The notes beneath the pieces are model-generated. The model did not search any database. It saw only the letters and a list, made by a program, of their open reading frames with translations, and was not told the origin of the DNA. From CAZGOM01 sp964542875 (GTDB lineage: Bacteria > Planctomycetota > Phycisphaerae > Phycisphaerales > Phycisphaeraceae): a DNA stretch of 58,558 bases. The stretch lies in contig CAZIWA010000017.1 in assembly GCA_964542875.1 (NCBI GenBank), forward strand, positions 1 through 58,558. Direction: 5' to 3'. Positions 7,809 through 16,994 of the stretch are shown in pieces (position 1 is the first letter of the stretch; every line of letters starts with the position of its first letter). The position numbers were made by a program, and so were the translations under genes.

Positions 7809-9818
7809 TCACCCGCGCTTAAACTGCTTTTCCAGATCCCTCAGCGTCATCCGGATCGTCGTCGGCCGGCCGTGCGGGCAGTTACTGGATCGTTCAATCT
7901 CATCCCGCTTGGCCAAAAGGGCGGCCAGTTCGTCCGGGGTCATCTTGTCTCCGGCTTTCACTGCGGCCTTGCATGCCATCATGTCCAGCACTTCGTGCAG
8001 CACGGCTTCCTGAGCCGTTGCGCTGGTTACATCCAGGCTGCCGTCTTCTGCCTTGTCCAGCAGTTCACCGATGAATGGCTCGGGCGTCACGCCACGCTCA
8101 AACAGGAATGAGGGGAACGCCTGAATGGCGAGCGTATCGGGCCCCATGGGCTCCAGTTCCACGCCAATTTTCTGGAGCAGCGCCTGCATGGACTCCGCAA
8201 CGCTCTGGCGTCGCGCGTTGGCCCGCACCATGCCGGGCATCAGCAGCCGCTGGCTTTCCAGGTTTTGGCTCAGGATCCGTTTGGAGAGTTCCTCAAACAT
8301 CACTCGCTCATGCAGCGCGTGTTGATCGATGATCAAAATGCCTTGTTCATCCTGCGTCACCAGGTAGCTCTTGTGCACCTGCAGCACACCCATCATCCGC
8401 AATACCGGCGCCACAGGCTCCGCAGGCGTGCCAGCCGGGGATGTCTGTTGCGCCGCGGGCACTGCTGGTGCCTGCTCTCGCGTCACCTGGTCCAGCGTAG
8501 GCTCAGGCGCAGCCGTCCCCACATCCATCGCATCTTTCACCTGCTGATACACAAACCCTTTTTGCGTCGGGTCCATCCGCTTAAAGTAGTCCACGAACGC
8601 CCGCGACGACACCGGATTACTCGGGGTAACGGGATTTGAACTTCCAGACGATCCGCCAAATGAACCGGCAGGGGGGTACGAAACTCCCTGCGGATTTCCC
8701 GCTTCCTCCGGTGCTGCCGCCGCAGGGGGGACAGGATCAAACGAAAACCCAACCGGCTCCTGCGCCTGCGCCCGGGCCATGCCAAACGTCGCCTTGGGCG
8801 TGAGGTCCGCTCCCAACAGCCGCTGCCGAATCGCCGTCAGCACCAGCCCATGCGCCCGGCCCGCTTCCCTAAAGCGAACTTCCGACTTGGCCGGATGCAC
8901 GTTCACATCCACCTCTTCCGGATTCACGCTCAAAAACACCACCACCACCGGCTGCATGTCAGGCGGCATCAACCCCCGATACGCTTCCTTCATCGCATGC
9001 GAAAGGCTCCGATCCTTGATTGGCCGGGCATTGAGGTACAGATATTGAAACTTCGCCGTCGGCCGGGCGATCTCCGGCAGCCCGGCCAGACCCCAAACCC
9101 TGGCCCCGCCTTTCTCCATCGGCAGTGTTTCTTCGAACTCCAGCAGCCCCTTGTCCAGCTCCTTGCCCAGCACCGCGACGCACCGGTCCCGATGGCTTTG
9201 CCCCGCGGGCACATCCAGCGTCTTGCGCCCGTTGTGGCTCAGCGTAAACCCAATTCCCGGGTGCGCCATCGCGATCCGATCCACGATCTCCGCGATATGC
9301 CCGAACTCCGTCGGCGGCGCTTTCATGAACTTGCGCCTCGCCGGCGTGTTGTAAAACAGATCGCGCACCTCGATCACCGTTCCCGGCGCGCCTGATGCCG
9401 GCGTCACCGGCCCCATGTCGTCGCCGGTCATTTCCAGCGTTGCGCCGGCCTCCATGGGCCCGGTTTCCAGCGTAGGCCGGCTGTAGATCTTCAATCGGCT
9501 GATGCTCGCCACCGAAGCCAGGGCCTCACCTCGGAAGCCCATCGTCGCGATGGCCCCCAGGTCTTCCACGTTACGCAGTTTGCTGGTCGCATGAGGCGCC
9601 ACAGCCAATGGCAATTCATCGGGCAAAATGCCGTTGCCGTCATCGCTGATTCGAATAAGTTGCCCGCCGCCTTGCTCGATAAGCACATCGATGCGCGTCG
9701 CTCCCGCGTCGATGCTGTTCTCGACCAACTCCTTCACGACGCTGGCCGGCCGCTCGATCACCTCCCCGGCGGCAATCTGATTGATCAGCAACGTCGATAA
9801 TTTCTTGATCCGTGTCAC
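7809..9818 (-). CDS. mutL: DNA mismatch repair protein MutL
   Basis: 669 residues. It couples mismatch recognition by MutS to strand incision. The N-terminal GHKL ATPase domain (~1-330) shows INQIAAGEVIERPASVVKEL, VENSIDAGAT, DDGNGI and TMGFRGEALASV. A Pro/Ala/Ser-rich linker (~340-460) follows. The C-terminal dimerisation domain (~470-669) carries the endonuclease signature DQHALHERVMFEE and CPHGRPTTI, so this is a nicking MutL as in bacteria lacking MutH. The start is GTG at 9818. The M16 peptidase gene ends 20 bases upstream on the same strand, so the two are probably co-transcribed. Confidence 0.96.
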   Translation of the reverse strand: MTRIKKLSTLLINQIAAGEVIERPASVVKELVENSIDAGATRIDVLIEQGGGQLIRISDDGNGILPDELPLAVAPHATSKLRNVEDLGAIATMGFRGEALASVASISRLKIYSRPTLETGPMEAGATLEMTGDDMGPVTPASGAPGTVIEVRDLFYNTPARRKFMKAPPTEFGHIAEIVDRIAMAHPGIGFTLSHNGRKTLDVPAGQSHRDRCVAVLGKELDKGLLEFEETLPMEKGGARVWGLAGLPEIARPTAKFQYLYLNARPIKDRSLSHAMKEAYRGLMPPDMQPVVVVFLSVNPEEVDVNVHPAKSEVRFREAGRAHGLVLTAIRQRLLGADLTPKATFGMARAQAQEPVGFSFDPVPPAAAAPEEAGNPQGVSYPPAGSFGGSSGSSNPVTPSNPVSSRAFVDYFKRMDPTQKGFVYQQVKDAMDVGTAAPEPTLDQVTREQAPAVPAAQQTSPAGTPAEPVAPVLRMMGVLQVHKSYLVTQDEQGILIIDQHALHERVMFEELSKRILSQNLESQRLLMPGMVRANARRQSVAESMQALLQKIGVELEPMGPDTLAIQAFPSFLFERGVTPEPFIGELLDKAEDGSLDVTSATAQEAVLHEVLDMMACKAAVKAGDKMTPDELAALLAKRDEIERSSNCPHGRPTTIRMTLRDLEKQFKRG

Positions 9819-9838
9819 GGCAACATCTTAGCCTGTAA

Positions 9839-12745
9839 TCACTTCTTCTCCGGGCTCTTGCCCTCAAAGGCGGACTGCAGCACCGGCTCGGCGATCGGCT
9901 TGTTGCTGATCACCGCGCCCACCGGGTTCACCAGGTACTGCTGGGCCACGCGTTTGAGGTCTTCACTGGTCACCGCCTGGATCTGATTCATGAACTTGGT
10001 CTGTTCATCCAAACCCATGTGGTACAGGATCGCCAGGCCAAATTCCGTCGCCCGGGCTTCATTGGTCTGCTTGGCGAAGAATTCATCCACAATCAGGCTC
10101 GTGCGGGCCCGGCTGAGGTCTTCCCGGGAGATCGTCTCGGTCTTTGCCCGGTGCACCACTTGCATCGCCCGCGAGAGCGCTTCCGGCACGGATTCCGCTT
10201 TGGTGTTGAACAGCATGGAGAAGTACCCCGGCAGCAGGCCTGAGGAGCTTCCCGCGCCCACTGCGTACACCAGGCCCGGCCCCTTGCCACGCAATTCCTG
10301 GTCCAGCCAGCCTGTGGGCCAGGAGCTCAGCACGCGTGTGAGCACTTGAATCGCCGCGAAGTCGGGATTCTTGCGGTCCACGCCCGGGCCAAAGCCCACT
10401 TGCACCGCAGCCAGCGGCTTGGCGGTGATGGACGCTTCCACGCGCGTCTTCGGGTTTGCAGGCTGCGTCAGCTTAAAGGCGCGTGCAGGCTTGGCAGGCA
10501 GGGCCTTAAACAACTTCTCCGCCATCGCCACCGCGGCGGCAGGCTGGATATCACCCACGATCACCAGCACGGATTCATCCGCCCCCAGGCCTTGCTGATA
10601 GAACGTCTTGAGCTTCGCCGCAGTCAGGCTTTCGATTTCCGACGCCCGGCCCATGGGGGTCTGGGAGAGTACAAAGTCGCCGTAGTACATCGTCCGGAAC
10701 TTCTGTCGAAGCTCGCCGGACCAGGAATCGTTCTGGCTCTTGATCCCCGCCACCATGCGAGGCTGAATCTTCGCCCATTCCGCTTCCGGGAAGCTGGGAT
10801 TCAAAATCACATCCGCAAACAGGTTGGAGACCGTCTCCAGATCGTCCGTCAGGCACGTTGCCCGTACGAATGTGGAGTTGTTCCCTGCCTGCGCGTCAAG
10901 CCCCGCGCCGATGTTTTCCAGCGTCTCGCTGATCTGGTCTTTGGTCCGGGTGGTGGTTCCCTTGGTCAGCATCGCCATGCTGGCGTTGGTCACGCCTTCG
11001 TGCCCGGGCGCATCGGCCAGCAGCCCGCCGACGGTGTAATACTGCATGGAGATGGCGGGCACCAGGGTGCTGCGCTGCACGACCACCTTCAGGCCGTTGG
11101 AGAGCGTAAAGAGGGCAGGCGCATCCACCTGAACTTCCTTTACTTCTTCCTTGCGCTTGCCGACGATTTCGTCGTACCGTGAAATGATCACCTTGTTGTC
11201 CAGATCCACCTTTTCCCACTCAATGCCGCTTTCCTTGGCCGGCTCAGGCGGGCGTCCGATCTCCCGTGCCTTCTCCTCCTTGGGCTTGGGCAGCAGCGTC
11301 AGCGTCATCAGGGAGCTGTCCACCAGGTATTTCTTCGCCGCCGCCTGCAGTTCTTCTGGCGTCAGGCTTTGTACCTTGCGGGCATATTCCTGCACGTAGT
11401 CCGGGTCTGCGCTGTTGATCATGTCAGACGCCAGCCGGTTCGCGACAGATTCCACGCTCTGGCCTTCGTACGCCGCTGCGGCTTTCACCTGCCGCTTGGC
11501 GCGGTCGAGCTCTTGAGTCGTCACGCCCTTGTCGATCAGCAGCTTCACCTGCGCCAGGATCGCCGCCTTGGTTTCCTTGATCGCGTCTTCATTGCTCTGG
11601 CCCGGCTTGGGTGCAAGCACGGTATCGATGCTGAAGAATCCTTCGCCCCAGGCGAAGCTCAGGTTATACGCCCCGATGGAGTTCACCAGCCGGTCTTGAT
11701 CGCGAATGGTCTTGGTCAGCCGGCTTGCTTCGCCCTGGCCCAGGATCGCGGAGAGCATGTCCAGCGCGTAGTCATTGGGGGCGCCCATGCGCGTGCCCGG
11801 CCACGCCAGGCGCAGCCGTGCCTTATCAATGTCCGCGGTGTCGCTGGCCGTCACCGGGCCTGTCATTCGGTCGCCCTCAGGCAGCTTGATCTCAGGCAGT
11901 TTCCCCGGCTGGGCGTTCTTGAACTGCCGTGCGATCCGATCCACCACATCCGTCTTGTTGATATCACCCACCACCACGAACACCATGTTGTTGGGCACGT
12001 ACATCCGCTTGTAGAACGCGTAAATCTCATCACGCGAAATCTTCAGGAACTCATCGAGATACCCGATCGTGGGGTGCCGGGCAGGGTGATACTTGAAGCG
12101 GTTCATCTGCGTCAGCTTCCAGAAAATCCGTCCTGGTTCGCCCGCACCCATGTCAAACTCACGCTGAATCACGTCCCGCTCGCGCGCGTATTCCTCCGGC
12201 GTGATCTTGCTGTTCTGCATCCAGTCACTCAAGAGATCGATCGCGGTGTCCGTGTGCGGCTTAGAAACGTTCACGTAGTACTTCACCGTGTCCAGCCCGG
12301 TGGACGCATTCACGTTCGCGCCGATCTGCCCCAGAATCGCGTTGGTCTGGTCTTCCGTACGCGTGGTGGTGGTTCCGCCTGAGAGCAGGTGTTCCAGGAA
12401 GTGAGACAAGCCCGCGCCCACATGCTCCTGCTCATAGACCGATCCGGTCTTGATCCACACCTGGCAGGAGACCACCGGTGCGGTCTTTAATTCCTGCGCA
12501 ATCACGATCATGCCATTGGGAAGCGTAGCAATCAGCCGATCAGGGCGGTTCTGCACGAGGGTGTACTCCGTCGCTTGTTTGGTTTGGGTTTTTCTGGGCT
12601 GTCCGGACGCGCTCGTCGTCGTCTGGGGGTTGCCGGTGTCGTCTTTTATCTTCTGGGAACATCCCACCACGCCTGCCAGGACCGATAACGCCAGGACCAG
12701 GGACGCACTCTTGTAAGAAAGCAGGGGGGATATCGGTTGTTTCAC
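9839..12745 (-). CDS. M16 family zinc metallopeptidase, two-lobed, lipoprotein
   Basis: 968 residues, the size of a fused two-lobe insulinase-type peptidase. The first lobe has the inverted zinc motif HFLEH (His115, Glu118, His119) with the downstream Glu region RDVIQREFDMG. The second lobe lacks HxxEH (GHEGVTNASM at the equivalent place), so it is structural, as expected for this family. The GTG at 12745 is preceded by GGAG with 9-base spacing. It gives a clean lipoprotein signal ending LAGVVGC, which would anchor the enzyme outside the cytoplasmic membrane. An upstream in-frame ATG (12847) would bury the signal and is rejected. The substrate is unknown; such enzymes degrade peptides in the envelope. 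It precedes mutL on the same strand. Confidence 0.92.
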   Translation of the reverse strand: MKQPISPLLSYKSASLVLALSVLAGVVGCSQKIKDDTGNPQTTTSASGQPRKTQTKQATEYTLVQNRPDRLIATLPNGMIVIAQELKTAPVVSCQVWIKTGSVYEQEHVGAGLSHFLEHLLSGGTTTTRTEDQTNAILGQIGANVNASTGLDTVKYYVNVSKPHTDTAIDLLSDWMQNSKITPEEYARERDVIQREFDMGAGEPGRIFWKLTQMNRFKYHPARHPTIGYLDEFLKISRDEIYAFYKRMYVPNNMVFVVVGDINKTDVVDRIARQFKNAQPGKLPEIKLPEGDRMTGPVTASDTADIDKARLRLAWPGTRMGAPNDYALDMLSAILGQGEASRLTKTIRDQDRLVNSIGAYNLSFAWGEGFFSIDTVLAPKPGQSNEDAIKETKAAILAQVKLLIDKGVTTQELDRAKRQVKAAAAYEGQSVESVANRLASDMINSADPDYVQEYARKVQSLTPEELQAAAKKYLVDSSLMTLTLLPKPKEEKAREIGRPPEPAKESGIEWEKVDLDNKVIISRYDEIVGKRKEEVKEVQVDAPALFTLSNGLKVVVQRSTLVPAISMQYYTVGGLLADAPGHEGVTNASMAMLTKGTTTRTKDQISETLENIGAGLDAQAGNNSTFVRATCLTDDLETVSNLFADVILNPSFPEAEWAKIQPRMVAGIKSQNDSWSGELRQKFRTMYYGDFVLSQTPMGRASEIESLTAAKLKTFYQQGLGADESVLVIVGDIQPAAAVAMAEKLFKALPAKPARAFKLTQPANPKTRVEASITAKPLAAVQVGFGPGVDRKNPDFAAIQVLTRVLSSWPTGWLDQELRGKGPGLVYAVGAGSSSGLLPGYFSMLFNTKAESVPEALSRAMQVVHRAKTETISREDLSRARTSLIVDEFFAKQTNEARATEFGLAILYHMGLDEQTKFMNQIQAVTSEDLKRVAQQYLVNPVGAVISNKPIAEPVLQSAFEGKSPEKK

Positions 12746-12843
12746 GTAAGGGGACTCCGTTTTGGATTGCGCAGGATTGTAGCCGACATGCAAGCCGACT
12801 CTCTTCCATACGCGCAAAGAGCTTGTGGGTTTATTTCGACCGG

Positions 12844-13287
12844 TCATTTCCCGGTTTGCGCCATCAGGCTTTTGATATGCGCAAGCTTGCCGGGCAAATC
12901 GCCGTAGATCGTTGGATCGGCCTGGAATTTCGCTTCGTTTTCAATGCAGTGTTGGGCACAGGCCGCCACCGTATTGCGTATTTGCGGCGACCATTGCCAG
13001 TCTGTGCACTCCCATCTGAATTCGACGATTGAAACAAAACAACTCAGCCCATCGGAGTCATCCTTGGACCGCTCCGACACCAGATAAGCGCAGTATGCAG
13101 GGAAGTAATAGTCAAACGCCACATCGCCCATCACCATCAGATCTTCACTGTATGCCAGTGCATTCCGGCAAAACATCTCTAATGCATCCTCCCGCGTCTT
13201 GCCCAAGAAGCTCTTCACCGCTGCCTGTTCATCAAGATCGCTATTGAAGGGATTGATGTCTTTTTCGGTTGGAAGATTATCACCCAT
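12844..13287 (-). CDS. Hypothetical protein coupled to an SRPBCC gene
   Basis: 147 residues, not recognised. It appears soluble, acidic and mostly helical, with several aromatic residues and Cys (for example AYCAYLVSE and AACAQHC). There is no signal peptide or membrane segment. Its ATG at 13287 overlaps the end of the SRPBCC gene by eight bases, so the two are translationally coupled and probably work together. ATGGGTGATAAT at the start shows the stop TGA of the upstream gene inside the new frame. Confidence 0.75.
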   Translation of the reverse strand: MGDNLPTEKDINPFNSDLDEQAAVKSFLGKTREDALEMFCRNALAYSEDLMVMGDVAFDYYFPAYCAYLVSERSKDDSDGLSCFVSIVEFRWECTDWQWSPQIRNTVAACAQHCIENEAKFQADPTIYGDLPGKLAHIKSLMAQTGK

Positions 13288-13738
13288 GATCCAATCCTTG
13301 AATCGCCCGCTCCAGCGCCAGCAGCATTTTCCCCCATCCCTCTTCGGCCTTGGGTTTAAATGCCGCCCAATCGGCCGCCATGGTGTGTTGAACGGTTACC
13401 CGGCACCCCGTTCCTTCAGGCTTAAATTCAACGCGCACCGGCGTCATCGGCGTTTCAGGAATTCCCAGCCCGCGTACATGAAATTCAAACCCCAGCCGGC
13501 GAGGCCGATCAACTTCCAGATACCGGCCAACGTGCTCAAAATCCTTTCCTTCGCGCCGGTCCGTCATCACAAAGGCTCCGCCTGCGCGTGCATCCAATTC
13601 AGCACGAACCACTTCTCCCGCTGGTGTTGCGAAGAAAAACTTTCTCGCTGTATTCGGCGTCACCCATGCATCAAATACGCGGGCGCAATCCGCTTGTATC
13701 ACCCGCGACGCTTCGGCAACCATACCTCCCTGGTCCAT
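13280..13738 (-). CDS. SRPBCC / AHSA1-like domain protein
   Basis: 152 residues. The pattern matches the START-like AHSA1 fold: an N-terminal strand ending in ARVFDAWVTP, a central GGAFVM turn, RRLGFEFH, a strand with VRVEFKPEGTGCRVTVQHT, and the C-terminal long helix W-x-x-ML-x-LERA. These proteins bind small hydrophobic ligands or act as Hsp90-type co-factors; the ligand is unknown. AAGGGA lies 7 bases before the ATG at 13738. It is the first gene of a two-gene unit with 12844-13287. Confidence 0.85.
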   Translation of the reverse strand: MDQGGMVAEASRVIQADCARVFDAWVTPNTARKFFFATPAGEVVRAELDARAGGAFVMTDRREGKDFEHVGRYLEVDRPRRLGFEFHVRGLGIPETPMTPVRVEFKPEGTGCRVTVQHTMAADWAAFKPKAEEGWGKMLLALERAIQGLDHG

Positions 13739-13796
13739 GATCGATTCCCTTATTGTGAGTCTGCCGCGTCATCGTATACCACCACATCCAGCCAAT

Positions 13797-13825
13797 AACA
13801 CCCCCTTTGAAAGTAAGGGGGTGTT
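13797..13825 (-). terminator. Hairpin downstream of the prepilin-like gene
   Basis: A perfect 11-base stem (AACACCCCCTT / AAGGGGGTGTT) with a seven-base loop lies between two minus-strand genes. The following U-tract is poor, so termination is probable but not certain. Confidence 0.5.
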
Positions 13826-13859
13826 GTGTTTGATTCCGCAATATTCACTTAAGCGGGCT

Positions 13860-14693
13860 TTACTTGAACGCGATGTAGTACTGCGTAATAAACGTTGTCC
13901 ACTGCGCGGATGACCCCGTCAGCAGGTTGTCCACCACGTTGTTGCCATACCGATATTCGCGCCATTCCACGTGCCCATCGGCCATCTGGTGGTTTCCGCC
14001 TTCGGGCTCAGTGGAGCCATCCTGGCGGCTGTGGTTGTTGGCGTAATAAAACAGGTTTGTCGTCACGTAGGCCACGTTCAGGTCCGGGCGCGTCAAAAGG
14101 TCCGTCCACATCATGCGCATGTCAGGCCGCTGCACTTTGTCGATCTTCGTCATGTACTGGTTGGCGCCGCCCGGGGCGAACTTCACATACCGGTTGGGGC
14201 CCGCAAAATACGCATAAGGCGTAAGTGCCCAGTGATTATCCGAAAACGAATTGCTGATCAGTGCAGGGTCTAAAGTGAAATACTTGTCGTTGTAGTACTT
14301 GTTGCGCACCGGGTGAGGCTGCGTAAAACCACTGGGGCATATCCACACCCGGACATTGCTCAGGCCATAATTCACCCAGAACTTCTGCCTCAAAAACGGG
14401 TCCACGCAATACCGTCCGTAGCTGTTCCAATCCGCCCCGGCCGGCATCAGCGGATATCCCCCCGCATCGGGCGCATCGTTCTTGTTTTCCTGCGCGTACA
14501 TCAGCGAAGCCAGGGCAAACTGCTTGAGATTGCTGGCGCACACAGACCGGCGTGCCGTTTCCCGCGCTCTGTTGATGCTCGGCAACAACACCGCCAGCAG
14601 CACCGCGACAATGGCGATCACCACCAGCAGTTCCACGAGTGAAAACCCCAATGCAATACGCACGCGCCCGCCATGAGATGGCTGATTTAACAT
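13860..14693 (-). CDS. Prepilin-like protein with type IV N-methylation signal
   Basis: 277 residues. After a short basic leader comes GFSLVELLVVIAIVAVLL, a class III (type IV pilin/pseudopilin) signal with cleavage expected after Gly and a conserved Glu at +5. This is followed by INRARE and the planctomycete-type CASNLKQFALAS segment. The C-terminal part contains the H-x-x-ADGHVEWREY motif common to this protein group. It is probably a pseudopilin-like secretion or surface protein of a type II secretion-like machine. ATG at 14693 is chosen; longer in-frame starts up to 14888 would place 65 residues before the signal. A second relative lies at 19403. Confidence 0.88.
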   Translation of the reverse strand: MLNQPSHGGRVRIALGFSLVELLVVIAIVAVLLAVLLPSINRARETARRSVCASNLKQFALASLMYAQENKNDAPDAGGYPLMPAGADWNSYGRYCVDPFLRQKFWVNYGLSNVRVWICPSGFTQPHPVRNKYYNDKYFTLDPALISNSFSDNHWALTPYAYFAGPNRYVKFAPGGANQYMTKIDKVQRPDMRMMWTDLLTRPDLNVAYVTTNLFYYANNHSRQDGSTEPEGGNHQMADGHVEWREYRYGNNVVDNLLTGSSAQWTTFITQYYIAFK

Positions 14694-15026
14694 TTTGATT
14701 TTCCCGAACTTAAATGAAACTCTCACGGCTTTAAGAACTGCCCCGTAAACCCCGGGCATGCCTGAAACCGTGACCATTGAAAATCTTAACCATGCAGTCT
14801 CTCCTTGCAGGTGTAAAAGCGTGAGGTTTCCTCTGTATAAGCAAGAGAAACGGCTTAAATTCCGCTCAACCTCTGTTGTTTCAATCACTTACTGCGCCGA
14901 CAGCGCGTCCGCCTGCCGTTCTTGGGTTCAGGGAATCCCCTCAATCCGGTCAATCCGTTTCACCGGGGGTGTGGCGTGCATACCCTGTGATACCCTTTTT
15001 CATAGATGTAATTTCAGGAGCCACCC
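14694..15026. other. Divergent intergenic region
   Basis: A 333-base gap between a leftward prepilin-like gene and a rightward lipoprotein gene. Apart from a possible 20-codon leader on the minus strand (14731-14793), no gene, repeat or strong promoter was identified. Confidence 0.5.
14731..14793 (-). CDS. Possible short leader ORF upstream of the prepilin-like gene
   Basis: A 20-codon frame starts with ATG at 14793, five bases after a strong AAGGAGA ribosome site, and ends TAA at 14731. The prepilin-like ATG follows 37 bases later and has only a weak ribosome site. The peptide is basic (MVKIFNGHGFRHARGL...). It could be a translated leader or simply chance. It is too short to assess by homology. 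Confidence 0.25.
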   Translation of the reverse strand: MVKIFNGHGFRHARGLRGSS

Positions 15027-15581
15027 ATGAAAGCAATCTTCGCCCTCGTTATTTGTTGTCTGGTAATGCTGGCCGGGTGCGCATCCAAGCCCCCGCTTGC
15101 GCCATCCACCCAGGCTCGGCTTGATGAACAAAAGGCCATCATCAAGGAGTGGGCGGCCCAACCGGAGATCATCGCCGCTGTCCAGGCGCAAAACAAAAAG
15201 GGGCCCGTCCCCGGGCTCACCAATCCCAAGTGGCAGGCCCTGTCGCCCAATGATCCCCTTGTCCAGTACATCGCCAGAAACCCCACCAGCCTTTTCCTGA
15301 AGGAAAAGGTCGCTTCCTCGCACGGGCTCATCGCCGAAGCCTTCATCAGCGCGCAGCAAGGCGAAAAAGTCGCCTTCGCCTCCAAACCCAGCAACTACAC
15401 CCATCACGGCGCACTGAAGTTCGAACTCCCCATGACCGGCCAGCAGTGGCAGGGGGAGCCTGCGTTTGATGAATCCAGCCAGACGCGAACCATTCAGATC
15501 GCCACGCCGGTTTTCGATCAAACCACGCCCATCGGCGTGATTCTCATCGGCATCTCCATCGACAAGCTCCAAGCGGAATAA
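15027..15581 (+). CDS. Lipoprotein with PDC/Cache-like sensor domain
   Basis: 184 residues. A lipoprotein signal ends VMLAGC (Cys18). The remainder resembles a single PDC/Cache ligand-binding fold: a long N-terminal helix, PLVQYIARNP, then VAFASKPSNYTHHG near the usual membrane-distal strand, and a final strand IATPVFDQTTPIGVILIGI. This fold usually forms the outer part of chemoreceptors or sensor kinases. Here it stands alone as a lipid-anchored protein with no cytoplasmic output. It may bind a small ligand and present it to another sensor (inferred). AGGAG lies 7 bases before the ATG. The flanking genes are not functionally linked. Confidence 0.75.
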   Translation: MKAIFALVICCLVMLAGCASKPPLAPSTQARLDEQKAIIKEWAAQPEIIAAVQAQNKKGPVPGLTNPKWQALSPNDPLVQYIARNPTSLFLKEKVASSHGLIAEAFISAQQGEKVAFASKPSNYTHHGALKFELPMTGQQWQGEPAFDESSQTRTIQIATPVFDQTTPIGVILIGISIDKLQAE

Positions 15582-15618
15582 CAGACTTACGACTTGCCGA
15601 TTAATCCAAACTGCGGCC

Positions 15619-16713
15619 TCACCCCTTAAACCAGCACGCTGCACAATGCGATTCATCGGCGCCCACCGTCTCCAGCACGGGCGCCGATTCCACGCACTTT
15701 TTCATCAGGTCCACCGGAGCGCCGCCGATCGTCAGCCGCACGGTTTCGCCGACGCCCGCCTTCTTGGCCAGTTCCCGGCTCAGCAGGCATCGCGGGTGGA
15801 AGGCGCATCCGGAAGGGGGGTTGATTGGGCTGGGCACCTCGCCCGGCAAAATAATCCGCCTGGCGGTGTTCATCGGGTCCGGCGTCGGCGCAGCCGACAG
15901 CAGCGCCTGCGTATACGGATGGGCAGGGCGCTTGTACAAATCCACCCGATCGGCGATCTCCACGATCTTCCCCAGATACATCACCGCGATCCGGTCGCAA
16001 AAGTGTTCCACCACGGCCAGGTTGTGCGCGATAAACAGATAGCTCAGCGCAAACTCATCTTGAAGATCCGCCAGCAGGTTCAGGATTTGCGATTGAATCG
16101 AAACGTCCAGTGCGCTCACCGGCTCATCGCAAACGATGAATCTCGGCTTTAGCCCCAGCGCCCGGGCGATGCCGATACGTTGCCGCTGCCCGCCGGAAAA
16201 TTCATGTGGGTACCGGTTGGCGTACTCAGGCGAGAGCCCGACCTTCTGCATCAACTCCGCCACCCGGCCCGGCAGCTCTTCCTTGGTCGCCAGCTTATGA
16301 ACCAGAATCGGTTCGCCGATGATCTTTCCCACCGTCATGCGCGGGTTGAGGCTGCCCACCGGGTCTTGAAAAATAATCTGCATCTGCCGGCGCATCGCCT
16401 GCAGTTCGCCCGAAGGCATCGTCAGCACATCACGCCCGCCGAATGTCACCGTCCCCTGCGTCGCGGGAATCAGCCTCAGCAGTGTTCTGCCCACGGTCGA
16501 CTTCCCGCAGCCTGATTCGCCCACCAGGCCAAGCGTCTGGTGCTCTCGCACTTCAAAACTCACCCCGTCCACGGCTTTCACATACCCCACCACGCGCTTC
16601 AGCAGCCCGCGCTTGACGGGAAAGTGAGTCTTGAGGTTCGACACTCTCACCAGCACAGGCGGCTTCCCGCCTGCGCGCACCTGGACCTCATTTTGCATTG
16701 GGCTAGCGCTCAT
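15619..16713 (-). CDS. Dipeptide/oligopeptide ABC transporter ATP-binding protein (DppF/OppF type)
   Basis: 364 residues. It supplies ATP-driven energy to a peptide or related-solute importer at the inner face of the membrane. Walker A GESGCGKST, Q-loop IIFQDPVGSLNPRM, ABC signature EFSGGQRQR and Walker B FIVCDEP are all intact. The C-terminal oligopeptide-transporter extension is present (AHPYTQALLSAAP, and GCAFHPRC with Cys residues). No permease, binding protein or second ATPase (DppD/OppD) is adjacent, which is unusual, so the remaining subunits must lie elsewhere or be shared. The start codon is chosen at 16713 (MSASP); ATG at 16698 and an upstream in-frame start at 16737 are also possible. 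Confidence 0.9.
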   Translation of the reverse strand: MSASPMQNEVQVRAGGKPPVLVRVSNLKTHFPVKRGLLKRVVGYVKAVDGVSFEVREHQTLGLVGESGCGKSTVGRTLLRLIPATQGTVTFGGRDVLTMPSGELQAMRRQMQIIFQDPVGSLNPRMTVGKIIGEPILVHKLATKEELPGRVAELMQKVGLSPEYANRYPHEFSGGQRQRIGIARALGLKPRFIVCDEPVSALDVSIQSQILNLLADLQDEFALSYLFIAHNLAVVEHFCDRIAVMYLGKIVEIADRVDLYKRPAHPYTQALLSAAPTPDPMNTARRIILPGEVPSPINPPSGCAFHPRCLLSRELAKKAGVGETVRLTIGGAPVDLMKKCVESAPVLETVGADESHCAACWFKG

Positions 16714-16803
16714 GCCCGTCAGTATACGTAAACCCACCTATAACAACCCATCGGCCCCGGCGTCTTGCAGACTTTTCTCTTTCTCTCCCGCCTTGCTTTT
16801 CCT

Positions 16804-16860
16804 GCCTTGGCGTCTTCACGGCTGCGCGGCTAAAAATCCGCTCTTGATTTTTACTCTTTT
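16804..16860. repeat. Dispersed inverted-repeat element, single degenerate arm
   Basis: This stretch resembles one arm of the repeats at 1421-1606 and 33651-33837, sharing the phrase GGCTAAAAATCCGCTCTTG and a diverged GCGTCTTC...GCGCGG part. No inverted partner is visible. It lies between the ABC ATPase and the tagaturonate epimerase gene. Confidence 0.55.
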
Positions 16861-16994
16861 TTGTCCGATGACCAAAACCGTCGTCCTCCCGCGAACATCA
16901 ATACTTTCCATCCCTTTGACGCCCCCCAGCCCACCCATTAATTTATTCCTTTCGGACTCAATCCCGCTCATCCTTCTAACTTCGAGAAAATGCA

